Source: Theocolax elegans | Taxonomy: Eukaryota; Arthropoda; Insecta; Hymenoptera; Cerocephalidae | Direction of reading: 5' to 3' | DNA length: 64,000 bases | Assembly: GCA_026168455.1 (NCBI GenBank) | Contig: CM047431.1 | Location: 21,698,865-21,762,864 of the forward strand | Part shown: positions 46,029 to 60,390 of the stretch, piece by piece | Position numbering within the stretch: the stretch's first letter is position 1 | Layout: every line of letters starts with the position of its first letter | Notes under the pieces: generated by a model | The model's database searches: none | What the model saw: only the letters and a program-made list of their open reading frames with translations | What the model was told of the DNA's origin: nothing | Made by a program: the position numbers and the translations under genes

Positions 46029-47095
46029 AAAAATCTGTATTCAGATTGGTAGAAATTTTTGCATGGTTCAAAATACTTGTCGATTACAGTTTGATTTCAG
46101 TGCTTTCAATTGCAGAAACTTTTTACGAAGTTTAAGTAATATATATAAAAATGTTTATATAAAATATAAATTTATGGTACGATTCAAAATACTTGTCGAT
46201 TTCAGTTTGATTTCAATTCTTTCAATTGCAGAAATTTTTTATACGAAATTTTCGTAATATTTATAAAAATGTTTCATTAAAATTCAAAGAAATAGATAAA
46301 ATAAGGTAGTTAGAAATTAAAATTATTTATTTATCAGATAACAATGTCAGATTGAATTGCAGAATTTATTTATCAGATAACAATTTTCAAAGTTTGATTA
46401 GAATAGCACAATACTTGCGGGTTTTGACACCTTCTTGGAAGGTGTTTTCGAATTGAATACTTTCAATTGCAGAAAAATATTATGGAATATAAGTTAGATA
46501 TAGAAAAGGTATAATAAAAATATAAAGAAGTAGAGAAAATATGGGAATTAGAATCAAAGATATTTTTATCTTATACTTTAAAATTTATCAGACAGATAAC
46601 AATTTTATTTATCAGATAACAATTTTCAAAGTTTGATTAGAATAACACATATACTTGCGGGTTTTGACACCTTTTTGAAAGGTGTTTTTGATTTGAGTAC
46701 TTTCAATCGCAGAAAACTATTATGGAGTATAAATTACTTATAAAAAGGTGTAATTAAAATAAATAAGTATAAAAATAGAATTATCTTAAAAATGCAATAA
46801 TTAATATATTTAATTGTTTATAATAGAATTATCTTAAAAATGCTAACACATATACTTGCGGGTTTTGACACCTTTTTGAAAGGTGTTTTTGATTTGAGTA
46901 CTTTCAATTGCAGAAAACTATTATGGAGTATAAATTACTTATAAAAAGGTGTAATTAAAATATAAATAAGTATAAAAATAGAATTATCTTAAAAATGCAA
47001 TAATTAATATATTTAATTGTTTATAATAGAATTATCTTAAACATGCAATAATTAATACATTTAATTTTTAACCCATTGTATATATCATATGGATA

Positions 47096-48418
47096 TTTGG
47101 AAAAGTGTATGTTATACATGATTAATATTTATTTCATCTTCAAACAATTTTGCATCTGCATTTAAAGCATTACATTGAATTTTAGATCCGTTATTATTAT
47201 TGAGTATACGTTTAAAAATTTTATGAGTTTTATCAAGAATGAGTAAACAAATACACATTCTTTCATGTTATGTTCACAACTTTTTTTTGCGCACGGAAAA
47301 AATACATATATTATGTATTCTTGAAAAAACAATTTTAAAATATATATTTATTATATAAATATTCCGCCGCACGCACACACACCCACATACATACATACAT
47401 ATATATACACATATATGGGCTATTCACGTCAAGTGGTACGATGAAAATTTTAAATCACTCCAAAATTTGAGAACAGGCTGGAAACATCTTCCAGAACATA
47501 CAAAAAAAATTTAAGTGTTAAAAATAATTTGCTTAAGAGTTATTTGACCATGAAAAGTGGAAATTTTTCAATTTTTTAGAAAAATTTCTATTTTTAAAGC
47601 CATATATCTCAAAATCAGTTGATTTTTTTGAAAAAACATTACACACAACTTTTGTTTAAATTAATCTTTAGAACTTATCTATCCCTGGTTACATTTCTTA
47701 ATTTTAAAATCTCGAAGAGATAGAACACCCGGACATATTGAATATCAAAAAAAAGGCTACTACACCATAATCAATTTTAATCTAACACCTCTCAAAAGTT
47801 CACATTTTTCGCGAGCTTTCGAATGGCTTGGGTTAGATTATTGGCCAAGACCGCTGGTGTAACTTATGCCTCATAAACCTCATAAAATCACTAATTTTCA
47901 CGTATTTTAGGACATAACTTACACCAAAGGTGTAATATATATATAAATATGTGGTCATGAACAATTAACTTACCAAAAATAGTAAAGGGCATAAACTTAA
48001 TTGTAGTATTTAGTAAAAACCTATTAAAATTTTAGATTATTTTAAACGGATCTAAATAGAACTATACCTCCTAAGATTAATTTATTTAAGTCATCGCCAA
48101 GAGTTCTATATGTCATTAATATTTTGTACTTTTAGAGTAATAAAACTTTCTGCTTAATTAAATTAATTTTTGTATTAGTTTTAAAAAATTATTTATAACA
48201 TTTTAGTGGTATATAAATAAAAACCTGTTTCTTCCATTTCTCCCGTAATTCGTAATTTGCACCCTCTTTCAAAATTTGCGTTTTAATCCATAATTATATC
48301 CAATTATTTTTTACTTTAGTTACAGACCCCATATATTTATTTTAATTATTATAAACAAAGGCATTCCTTAAATAACCTTTTGTTTCTAATAAATACATAC
48401 TTGTTTTATTTAAGATAT
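47096..48418. repeat. AT-rich segmental repeat XY, copy 1
   Basis: Part X (47096-47400) ends in a CA/TA-rich tract. Part Y (47416-48418) begins GGGCTATTCACGTCAAGTGG after ATATAT, much like the termini of foldbacks A and B, but no second arm was seen. It includes a small hairpin TTACACCAAAGGTGTAA near 47930. It recurs at 52113-53345 and, from inside Y, at 56241-57010. No coding was seen. Confidence 0.8.
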
Positions 48419-48718
48419 TGTTTATATAAAATATAAATTTATGGTACGATTCAAAATACTTGTCGATTTCAGTTTGATTTCAATTCTTTCAATTGCAGAA
48501 AACTATTATGGAGTATAAATTACTTATAAAAAGGTGTAATTAAAATATAAATAAGTATAAAAATAGAATTATCTTAAAAATGCAATAATTAATATATTTA
48601 ATTGTTTATAATAGAATTATCTTAAAAATGCAATAATTAATATTTAATTGTTTATAATAGAATTATCTTAAAAATGCAATAATTAATACATTTAATTTTT
48701 AACCCATTGTATATATCA
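48419..48718. repeat. Fragment of the hairpin/minisatellite array
   Basis: Carries TACTTGTCGATTTCAGTTTG, CTTTCAATTGCAGAAAACTA and three 48-bp-type units, all as in 43-47 kb, so a piece of that array was copied here. Confidence 0.8.
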
Positions 48719-48964
48719 TATGGATATTTGGAAAAGTGTATGTTATACATGATTAATATTTATTTCATCTTCAAACAATTTTGCATCTGTATTTAAAGCA
48801 TTACATTGAATTTTAGATCCGTTATTATTATTGAGTATACGTTTAAAAATTTTATGAGTTTTATCAAGAATGAGTAAACAAATACACATTCTTTCATGTT
48901 ATGTTCACAACTTTTTTTTGCGCACGGAAAAAATACAATATTATCTGTCTTGAAAAACAAGTAA
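48719..48964. repeat. Segment X, copy 2
   Basis: Near-identical to 47091-47330 (GGATATTTGGAAAAGTGTAT through GCGCACGGAAAAAATACA), then it diverts into the (CA)n tract that precedes the first plus-strand LINE copy. Confidence 0.85.
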
Positions 48965-48986
48965 CACGTACACACACACACGCACA

Positions 48987-49054
<68 letters not shown>
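48965..49054. repeat. (CA)n tract
   Basis: Start of the LINE/microsatellite array; CA repeats with early interruptions (CGCACACC). Tracts of the same kind separate all later LINE copies (49814-49933, 50767-50846, 51569-51703, 53808-53944, 54717-54853, 57499-57592, 58364-58527, 59391-59475, 60241-60388, 62613-62766). Confidence 0.95.
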
Positions 49055-49057
<3 letters not shown>

Positions 49058-49796
49058 CTCGGTGATCGCGGGGACCGGCCCCCTTCGACCTCTGGCAGCG
49101 AGAGAGCTGAAAGACACGTGAGGGTGGGCGAGACGCGTAAAGAGAATCGCTGCTATAACGATGGTCATTGCTGACCGTAGAGGAGTGGGAGCGGAGATGG
49201 GACTCAGCCAGGGACGGCCGCTGGACCTACCGTATCATCCCGCGGATCCAGGAGTGGCGAGCAGGAAAACACGGCTTCGTCGTTTCCAGCTTACCCAGGT
49301 GTGACCGGGACGGATGTTCCGTAGCTACCTATTTCGTATAGGGGTCACGGCAGCGCAGAGTGCCCGGCTTGTCCAGGGGTGGACGAAGACGTGGAACACG
49401 TCCTCGCTACGGTGTCCTCGTTCTGGAGGAACGGGACCAGTTTCAATCACTTGGAGCGGTCCCCTCACCCCTGAGGCATCGGGGCGTGCCTGCTTGGCTC
49501 CCAGGAGGGATGGAACGCGGTAGTGGACCCTCTGTACGTCCGTAGTGGACAGGCTGGGTCTCAGAGAGAAGAGGAGAGAGGAGTTGCGATGGCAGCGGTA
49601 GTGGGCTAGTGTAGCCGTTGCCACCCCCGCGAAGTAATGCCTTGCGGCGGCTCCCGCGGGGGAATAAAGGTAAGGAAAGAGGTGGAGTTTTAGTGGGTAT
49701 GCCTATCGACATCCTTCGGTAGGAGAGTCCCACACACGGGGAGTCTCGCATGGCTCCAGTCATGGTGCATTAAGCATTTCTCCACCTCTTCGGAAA

Positions 49797-49813
<17 letters not shown>
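49055..49813 (+). mobile_element. LINE 3' fragment, truncation type I
   Basis: Begins GCTCTCGGTGATCGCGG, inside ORF2 at the ALSVIAG codons, and runs through the C-terminal Cys/His motif region, the stop, the 3' UTR and a poly(A) of about 20 bases. Many one-base gaps relative to the 27-30 kb copy break the frame. Confidence 0.92.
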
Positions 49814-49840
<27 letters not shown>

Positions 49841-49850
49841 CACACACACA

Positions 49851-49895
<45 letters not shown>

Positions 49896-49933
49896 ACACA
49901 CACACACACCACACACACACACACCCACACACA

Positions 49934-50766
49934 GGCACAAGAGCTTTGGTGCTGCCTGTCAGAGAGCCTGCAGGATAGCTGCGCTAAGGGTGGCCCGGGC
50001 GTACCGAACCGTATCTGACATTGCGCTCTCGGTGATTCGCGGGGACCGCCCCCTTCGACCTCTGGCAGCCGAGAGAGCTGAAAGACACCGTGAGGGTGGG
50101 CGACGCGTAGAAGAGAATCGCTCCATAACCGATGGTCATTGCGGCCGTAGAGGAGTGGCACGGAGATGGGACTCAGCCAGGACGGCCGCTGGACCTACCG
50201 CATAATCCCGCGGATCAGGAGTGGCGAGCAGAAACACGGCTTCGTCAGTTTCCAGCTTACCCTGGCTGGCCCGGGCACGGATGCTCTAGCTACCTATTTC
50301 GTATAGGGGTCCTACGGCAGCGCAGAGTGCCCGCTTTGTCCAGGGTGGACGAAGACGTGGAACACGTCCTCTTATGTGTCCTCGTTTCAGGGAGGAACGG
50401 GACCAGTTTCAAGTCACTTGAGCGGTCCCCTCACCCCTGAGGGCATCGGGCGTGCCTGCTTGACTCCCAGGAGGGTGAACGCGGTAGTGACCCTCTGTAC
50501 TCGTAGTGGACAGGCTGGGTCTCATCAGAAGAGAAGAGGAACAGGAGTTGCGATAGCAACAGTAGTGGGCTAATCTAGCCGTGCCTCCCCGCGAAGTAAT
50601 CCTTGCGGCGGTTTCCGCGGGGAATAAGGTAAGAAAAGAGGTGGAGTTTTAGTGGGTATGCCTATCGACCATCCTTCGTAGGAGAGTCCCCACACGGGGA
50701 GCTCGCATGGCTCCAGTCATGGTGCATTAATCATTCTCCACCTCTTCGGAAAAAAAAAAAAAAAAA
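49934..50766 (+). mobile_element. LINE 3' fragment, truncation type II
   Basis: Begins GGCACAAGAGCTTTGGTGC (ORF2 RHKSFGAP region), ends in poly(A) at 50750-50766. Densely scattered single-base gaps. It is preceded and followed by (CA)n. Confidence 0.92.
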
Positions 50767-50770
50767 CACA

Positions 50771-50801
<31 letters not shown>

Positions 50802-50846
50802 CACACCACACACACACACACACACCACCCACACAACAGACACACA

Positions 50847-52112
<1,266 letters not shown>

Positions 52113-53807
52113 CATTGAATTTTAGATCCGTTATTATTATTGAGTATACGTTTAAAAATTTTATGAGTTTTATCAAGAATGAGTAAACAAATACACATTC
52201 TTTCATGTTATGTTCACAACTTTTTTTTGCGCACGGAAAAAATACATATATTATGTATTCTTGAAAAAACAATTTTAAAATATATATTTATTATATAAAT
52301 ATTCCGCCGCACGCACACACACCCACATACATACATACATATATATACACATATATGGGCTATTTCACGTCAAGTGGTACGATGAAAATTTTAAATCACT
52401 CCAAAATTTGAGAACAGGCTGGAAACATCTTCCAGAACATACAAAAAAAATTTAAGTGTTAAAAATAATTTGCTTAAGAGTTATTTGACCATGAAAAGTG
52501 GAAATTTTTCAATTTTTTAGAAAAATTTCTATTTTTAAAGCCATATCTCAAAATCAGTTGATTTTTTTGAAAAAACATTACACAACTTTTGTTTAAATTA
52601 ATCTTTAGAACTTATCTATCCCTGGTTACATTTCTTAATTTTAAAATCTCGAAGAGATAGAACACCCGGACATATTGAATATCAAAAAAAAGGCTACTAC
52701 ACCATAATCAATTTTAATCTAACACCTCTCAAAAGTTCACATTTTTCGCGAGCTTTCGAATGGCTTGGGTTAGATTATTGGCCAAGACCGCTGGTGTAAC
52801 TTATGCCTCATAAACCTCATAAAATCACTAATTTTCACGTATTTTAGGACATAACTTACACCAAAGGTGTAATATATATATAAATATGTGGTCATGAACA
52901 ATTAACTTACCAAAAATAGTAAAGGGCATAAACTTAATTGTAGTATTTAGTAAAAACCTATTAAAATTTTAGATTATTTTAAACGGATCTAAATAGAACT
53001 ATACCTCCTAAGATTAATTTATTTAAGTCATCGCCAAGAGTTCTATATGTCATTAATATTTTGTACTTTTAGAGTAATAAAACTTTCTACTTAATTAAAT
53101 TAATTTTTGTATTAGTTTTAAAAAATTATTTATAACATTTTAGTGGTATATAAATAAAAACCTGTTTCTTCCATTTCTCCCGTAATTCGTAATTTGCACC
53201 CTCTTTCAAAATTTGCGTTTTAATCCATAATTATATCCAATTATTTTTTACTTTAGTTACAGACCCCATATATTTATTTTAATTATTATAAACAAAGGCA
53301 TTCCTTAAATAACCTTTTGTTTCTAATAAATACATACTTGTTTATTTAAGATATTGTTTTATATAAATATACGTAATCTACTTACTTATATATCCATACA
53401 ATTTTTAAATTTTGATTTGAATAATATTTAAATTAAATACTACTAAAATAATAATTTTCGAAAAACTTTTGAAATGTAATTCTTATTTTATATTGCCACT
53501 GTTAAAATTTGAATTTTCTTTTGCCATTACTGTTTATAATAGGATTATCTTAATAATGCAATAATTAATGTATTTAATTTTTAATTTATTGTATATTTCA
53601 CATATAGATAATTAATATTTATTTTATCTTCGAAAAATTGTGCATATATTTAAAAACATTACATTAAATTTTAGGTCCGTTTTTATTTTATGAGTTTTAT
53701 CAGGAATAAGTAAACTAATACACATTCTTTCAAGTTATATTCACAACTTTTTTTTGCGCACGGAAAAAATACATATATTATCTGTTCTTGAAAAAACAAG
53801 TAACACG
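52113..53807. repeat. AT-rich segmental repeat XY plus Z, copy 2
   Basis: X (52113-52350) and Y (52359-53345) nearly match 47130-48418. Then follows a unique-to-this-family part Z (53346-53560) and a diverged X-like end (53561-53807: TTACATTAAATTTTAGGTCC, GCGCACGGAAAAAATACATA) leading into (CA)n. The part from inside Y onward recurs at 56241-57498. Confidence 0.85.
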
Positions 53808-53828
53808 TACACACACACACGCACACAC

Positions 53829-53908
<80 letters not shown>

Positions 53909-53944
53909 CACACACACACACACACACACACACCACACACACAC

Positions 53945-54699
53945 GCTCTCGGTGATCGCGGGGACCGCCCCCTTCGACCTCCTGGCAGCCGAGAGAGCTG
54001 AAAGACACCGTGAGGGTGGGCGACGCGTAGAAGAGAATCGCTGCTATAACGATGGTCATTGCGGACCGTAGAGGAGTGGGAGCGGAGATGGGACTCAGCC
54101 AGGGACGGCCGCTGGACCTACCGTATCATCCCGCGGATCCAGGAGTGGGCGAGCAGGAAACACGGCTTCGTCAGTTTCCAGCTTACCCAGGTGTTGACCG
54201 GGCACGGATGCTTCCGTAGCTAACTATTTCGTATAGGGGTCTACGGCAGCGCAGAGTGCCCGGCTTGTCCAGGGGTGGACGAAGACGTGGAACACGTCCT
54301 CCTACGGTGTCCTCGTTTCTGGGAGGAACGGGACCAGTTTCAATCACTTGGAGCGGTCCCCTCACCCCTGAGGGCATCGGGGCGTGCCTGCTTGGCTCCC
54401 AGGAGGGATGGAACGCGGTAGTGACCCTCTGTACGTCCGTAGTGGACAGGCTGGGTCTCATCAGAAGAGAAGAGGAGAGAGGAGTTGCGATGGCAGCGGT
54501 AGTGGGCTAGTTAGCCGTTGCCACCCCCGCGAAGTAATGCCTTGCGGCGGCTCCCGCGGGGGAATAAAGGTAAGGAAAGAGGTGGAGTTTTAGTGGGTAT
54601 GCCTATCGACATCCTTCGGTAGGAGAGTCCCACACACGGGGAGTCTCGCATGGCTCCAGTCATGGTGCATTAAGCATTTCTCCCACCTCTTCGGAAAAA

Positions 54700-54716
<17 letters not shown>
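53945..54716 (+). mobile_element. LINE 3' fragment, truncation type I
   Basis: Same start as 49055 (GCTCTCGG). ORF2 C-terminus, 3' UTR and poly(A) 54695-54716. Fewer gaps than the copies at 49-51 kb. Confidence 0.92.
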
Positions 54717-54730
<14 letters not shown>

Positions 54731-54738
54731 CACACGCA

Positions 54739-54841
<103 letters not shown>

Positions 54842-54853
54842 ACACACACACAC

Positions 54854-56240
54854 AAGCGGAGGGATCTCAAGGTGGCCATCAAGACTGCCAGGAGAAGGTG
54901 TTGGCGGGAGCTCTGTGAGGAGGTGGACCACGACCCTGGGGCAGACCGTATAAAACGGTTATGAATAAGATCAACCCCGGGGCGCTGTTGCACTCACCGA
55001 CCCAGTTTTTCTGGAAGAATTCGTCCGCCACCTGTTTCCAGAACGTCGGAAAAGGGCAGCAGAGACGGGCCTGATGGCCACCATTGGTGCAGCCGAGTCG
55101 CCAGACATTAGTGAAGCCGAGCTGAGGATGGCCGCTAAGGTATTTCCGTAGGTAAAGCCCCAGGGCCGGACGGAATACCTGGTCTGGCCGTCCAGACAGC
55201 GGCGATGTGTGCTCCGGGCTTGTTCCTGGACGCATTCAACGCATGCATAAGAGAAGGTTGCTTCCCGGCCCAGTGGAAGACGCAGAGGCTGGTACTCTTA
55301 CCAAAGGGAAACAAACCCCGGAGGAGCCATCATCTTACCGCCCGCTCTGTCTACTGGATATAGTTGGGAAGCTCCTGGAGCGGGTGATCTGCGCCAGGCT
55401 TGCAGAGGCCATCGGTCGGGCCGGAGACCTCTCCGACAACCAGCTCGGCTTCCGAAAGGGTCGATCGACCATGGATGCTGTAGGCAGAGTTGTTGGCATA
55501 GCCACAAACGCCATCAATGCTGGTCGGAGTGCAAGGCGGATGTGTGCCATCATCACCTTGGACATCCGGAATGCCTTCAACTCGGCCAGATGGGACGACA
55601 TCATGCTGTCCCTAGCACTTCCAAGTGCCACTCTATCTCAGGGAGGTCACCTCGAGTTACCTGACTGACCGTACTCTGCTACGACACCGACGACGGTGTG
55701 CACTCCCACAACATCACGGGAGGCGTGCCGCAGGGTTCGGTCATTGGGCCCCTACTCTGGAACGTTGTCTATGACGGCCTGCTTAGGCAGCAACTTCCGG
55801 AGGGTGTCTCGATGGTGGCTTTCGCGGACGACGTGGCGCTAGTGGTGGTCGCAAAGAGTGTCGAAGAGATCGAATATCTCGGAGACGTCTCTATAGAAGT
55901 GGTCGCCACTTGGTTGAGAGACCACGGACTTAGTCTGGCGGCGGAAAAAAGGAGGCGGTGCTCATCTCTCGCACAAAAAAGGAGAGGACCGCCACCTTCA
56001 CGGTAGGTAAAGAACGGATACGGTCGGTGAAAACCTTGAAGTATTTAGGGGTCACACTAGACGCGCGGCTGTCGTTCAAACACCATCTCGCGAACGCGGG
56101 CTCAAAGGCGGCAAGGGTGGCCCGTGCGCTGGCGGGCATCATGCCCATATCGGGGGACCCCAGCAACCGCGAAGGTCTCTCCTTGCCTCGGTGGTGAGCT
56201 CCGTAATTTTATACGGAGCTCCTATCTGGGCTGATGCCCT
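54854..56240 (+). mobile_element. LINE fragment, type III start, chimeric end
   Basis: From AAGCGGAGGGATCTCAAGG (before the RT) through RT motifs: SSYRPLCLLDIVGK, TLDIRNAFNSARW, GGVPQGSVIGPLLWN and AFADDVALV. Several frameshifts. It stops at CTGATGCCCTGAA and is fused to the interior of segment Y at 56241. No poly(A). Confidence 0.9.
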
Positions 56241-57498
56241 GAAAAACATTACCACAACTTTTGTTTAAATTAATCTTTAAGATTATCATCCTGGTTTACA
56301 TTTCTTAATTTTAAAATCTCGAAGAGATAGAACACCCGGACATATGAATATCAAAAAAAAAGGCTACTACACCCATAATCAATTTTATCTAACACCTCTC
56401 AAAAGTTCACATTTTTCGCGAGCTTTCGAATGGCTTGGGTTAGATTATTGGCCAAGACCGCTGGTGTAACTTATGCCTCATAAACCTCATAAAATCACTA
56501 ATTTTCACGTATTTTAGGACATAACTTACACCAAAGGTGTATATATATAAATATGTGGTCATGAACAATTAACTTACCAAAAATAGTAAAGGGCATAAAC
56601 TTAATTGTAGTATTTAGTAAAAACCTATTAAAATTTTAGATTATTTTAAACGGATCTAAATAGAACTATACCTCCTAAGATTAATTTATTTAAGTCATCG
56701 CCAAGAGTTCTATATGTCATTAATATTTTGTACTTTTAGAGTAATAAAACTTTCTGCTTAATTAAATTAATTTTTGTATTAGTTTTAAAAAATTATTTAT
56801 AACATTTTAGTGGTATATAAATAAAAACCTGTTTCTTCGTTTCTCCCGTAATTCGTAATTTGCACCCTCTTTCAAAATTTGCGTTTTAATCCATAATTAT
56901 ATCCAATTATTTTTTACTTTAGTTACAGACCCCATATATTTATTTTAATTATTATAAACAAAGGCATTCCTTAAATAACCTTTTGTTTCTAATAAATACA
57001 TACTTGTTTATTTAAGATATTGTTTTATATAAATATACGTAATCTACTTACTTATATATCCATACAATTTTTAAATTTTGATTTGAATAATATTTAAATT
57101 AAATACTACTAAAATAATAATTTTCGAAAAACTTTTGAAATGTAATTCTTATTTTATATTGCCACTGTTAAAATTTGAATTTTCTTTTGCCATTACTGTT
57201 TATAATAGGATTATCTTAATAATGCAATAATTAATGTATTTAATTTTTAATTTATTGTATATTTCACATATAGATATTTGAAAAGTGTATGTTATACTTG
57301 ATTAATATTTATTTTATCTTCGAAAAATTGTGCATATATTTAAAAACATTACATTAAATTTTAGGTCCGTTTTTATTTTATGAGTTTTATCAGGAATAAG
57401 TAAACTAATACACATTCTTTCAAGTTATATTCACAACTTTTTTTTGCGCACGGAAAAAATACATATATTATCTGTTCTTGAAAAAACAAGTAACACGT
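56241..57498. repeat. AT-rich segmental repeat (Y part, Z, X-like), copy 3
   Basis: Starts inside Y (AAACATTACCACAACTTTTG) and follows 52570-53807 closely, including Z. It keeps a TTTGAAAAGTGTATGTTATA piece near 57275 that copy 2 has lost. Confidence 0.88.
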
Positions 57499-57553
57499 AC
57501 ACACACACACGCACACACACACACACACAACACACACACACACACACACACAC

Positions 57554-57592
<39 letters not shown>

Positions 57593-57595
<3 letters not shown>

Positions 57596-58346
57596 CTCGG
57601 TGATCGCGGGGACCGCCCCCTTCGACCTCCTGGCAGCCGAGAGAGCTGAAAGACACCGTGAGGGTGGGCGACGCGTAGAAGAGAATCGCTGCTATAACGA
57701 TGGTCATTGCGGACCGTAGAGGAGTGGGAGCGGAGATGGGACTCAGCCAGGGACGGCCGCTGGACCTACCGTATCATCCCGCGGATCCAGGAGTGGGCGA
57801 GCAGGAAACACGGCTTCGTCAGTTTCCAGCTTACCCAGGTGTTGACCGGCACGGATGCTTCCGTAGTTACCTATTTCGTATAGGGGTCTACGGCAGCGCA
57901 GAGTGCCCGGCTTGTCCAGGGGTGGACGAAGACGTGGAACACGTCCTCCTACGGTGTCCTCGTTTCTGGGAGGAACGGGACCAGTTTCAATCACTTGGAG
58001 CGGTCCCCTCACCCCTGAGGGCATCGGGGCGTGCCTGCTTGGCTCCCAGGAGGGATGGAACGCGGTAGTGACCCTCTGTACGTCCGTAGTGGACAGGCTG
58101 GGTCTCATCAGAAGAGAAGAGGAGAGAGGAGTTGCGATGGCAGCGGTAGTGGGCTAGTGTAGCCGTTGCCACCCCCGCGAAGTAATGCCTTGCGGCGGCT
58201 CCCGCGGGGGAATAAAGGTAAGGAAAGAGGTGGAGTTTTAGTGGGTATGCCTATCGACATCCTTCGGTAGGAGAGTCCTTCACACGGGGAGTCTCGCATG
58301 GCTCCAGTCATGGTGCATTAAGCATTTCTCCACCTCTTCGGAAAAA

Positions 58347-58363
<17 letters not shown>
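57593..58363 (+). mobile_element. LINE 3' fragment, truncation type I
   Basis: GCTCTCGG start, poly(A) 58342-58363. Nearly identical to the copy at 53945-54716, as expected if the whole block was duplicated. Confidence 0.92.
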
Positions 58364-58377
<14 letters not shown>

Positions 58378-58443
58378 CACGCGCACACACATTCCCACAC
58401 ACACACACACACACACACACACCACACACACACACACACACCA

Positions 58444-58490
<47 letters not shown>

Positions 58491-58527
58491 ACACACACAC
58501 ACACCACACACACACACACCACACACA

Positions 58528-59373
58528 GGCACAAGAGCTTTGGTGCTCCGTGTCAGAGAGCCTGCAGGATAGCTGCGCTAAGGGTGGCCCGGCGTACCGA
58601 ACCGTATCTGACATTGCGCTCTCGGTGATCGCGGGGACCGCCCCCTTCGACCTCCTGGCAGCCGAGAGAGCTGAAAGACACCGTGAGGGTGGGCGACGCG
58701 TAGAAGAGAATCGCTGCCATAACCGATGGTCATTGCGGACCGTAGAGGAGTGGCAGCGGAGATGGGACTCAGCCAGGACGGCCGCTGGACCCACCGCATC
58801 ATCCCGCGGATCCAGGAGTGGGCGAGCAGGAAACACGGCTTCGTCAGTTTCCAGCTTACCCAGGTGTTGACCGGGCACGGATGCTTCCGTAGTTACCTAT
58901 TTCGTATAGGGGTCTACGGCAGCGCAGAGTGCCCGGCTTGTCCAGGGGTGGACGAAGACGTGGAACACGTCCTCCTACGGTGTCCTCGTTTCAGGGAGGA
59001 ACGGGACCAGTTTCAAATCACTTGGAGCGGTCCCCTCACCCCTGAGGGCATCGGGGCGTGCCTGCTTGACTCCCAGGAGGGATGGAACGCGGTAGTGACC
59101 CTCTGTACGTCCGTAGTGGACAGGCTGGGTCTCATCAGAAGAGAAGAGTAGAGAAGAGTTGCGATAGCAACATTAGTGGGCTAACCTAGCCGTTGCCTCC
59201 CCCCGCGAAGTAATGCCGTGCGGCGGTTTCCGCGGGGGAATAAAGGTAAGGTAAAAAAGAGGTGGAGTTTTAGTGGGTATGCCTATCGACATCCTTCGGT
59301 AGGAGAGTCCCACACACGGGGAGTCTCGCATGGCTCCAGTCATGGTGCATTAAGCATTTCTCCACCTCTTCGG

Positions 59374-59390
<17 letters not shown>
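58528..59390 (+). mobile_element. LINE 3' fragment, truncation type II
   Basis: GGCACAAGAGCTTTGGTGC start, poly(A) 59374-59390. Frames 58726-59151 retain HGFVSFQLTQVLTGHGCFR and the CPACPG...EHVLLRCPRF Cys/His motif. Confidence 0.92.
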
Positions 59391-59404
<14 letters not shown>

Positions 59405-59475
59405 CACACACGCGCACACACATTCCCACACACCACACACACACACACACACACACCACACACACACACACACAC

Positions 59476-60240
59476 GCTCTCGGTGATCGCGGGGACCGCC
59501 CCCTTCGACCTCCTGGCAGCCGAGAGAGCTGAAAGACACCGTGAGGGTGGGCGACGCGTAGAAGAGAATCGCTGCCATAACCGATGGTCATTGCGGACCG
59601 TAGAGGAGTGGCAGCGGAGATGGGACTCAGCCAGGGACGGCCGCTGGACCCACCGCATCATCCCGCGGATCGGGAGTGGGCGAGCAGGAAACACGGCTTC
59701 GTCAGTTTCCAGCTTACCCAGGTGTTGACCGGGCACGGATGCTTCCGTAGTTACCTATTTCGTATAGGGGTCTACGGCAGCGCAGAGTGCCCGGCTTGTC
59801 CAGGGGTGGACGAAGACGTGGAACACGTCCTCCTACGGTGTCCTCGTTTCAGGGAGGAACGGGACCAGTTTCAAATCACTTGGAGCGGTCCCCTCACCCC
59901 TGAGGGCATCGGGGCGTGCCTGCTTGACTCCCAGGAGGGATGGAACGCGGTAGTGACCCTCTGTACGTCCGTAGTGGACAGGCTGGGTCTCATCAGAAGA
60001 GAAGAGTAGAGAAGAGTTGCGATGGCAACATTAGTGGGCTAACCTAGCCGTTGCCTCCCCCCGCGAAGTAATGCCTTGCGGCGGTTTCCGCGGGGGAATA
60101 AAGGTAAAAAAGAGGTGGAGTTTTAGTGGGTATGCCTATCGACATCCTTCGGTAGGAGAGTCCCACACACGGGGAGTCTCGCATGGCTCCAGTCATGGTG
60201 CATTAAGCATTTCTCCACCTCTTCGGAAAAAAAAAAAAAA
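59476..60240 (+). mobile_element. LINE 3' fragment, truncation type I
   Basis: GCTCTCGG start, poly(A) 60227-60240; closely related to the 3' part of 58528-59390 (both have the GAAGAGTAGAGAAGAGTTGC variant near the stop). Confidence 0.92.
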
Positions 60241-60343
60241 CACACACACACACCACACACACACACACACGCGCACACACATTCCCACACACACACACAC
60301 GCACACACACACACACACCACACACACACACACACACACCACA

Positions 60344-60388
<45 letters not shown>

Positions 60389-60390
<2 letters not shown>

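Larger units (their letters stand above)
41470..47095. repeat. Large inverted repeat with expanded right arm
   Basis: The left arm 41470-42660 reads outward to inward and matches, in reverse complement, about 43020-44035 plus the far end at 47040-47095 (AACCCATTGTATATATCATA on the right mirrors TATGATATATACAATGGGTT on the left). The right arm has been enlarged by about 3 kb of repeated modules: hairpin phrases GACACCTTTTTGAAAGGTG, CTTTCAATTGCAGAAA, and a 48-bp minisatellite. The mirrored 87-codon frames at 42108-42371 (minus) and 43201-43464 (plus) exist only because the arms pair. The centre (42661-43019) holds a SINE. Confidence 0.85.

Noticed and set aside
49690..49938. Cys-Val repeat proteins (CVCVCV...)
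   Set aside because: Translations of (CA)n/(GT)n tracts, repeated at every microsatellite; not genes.
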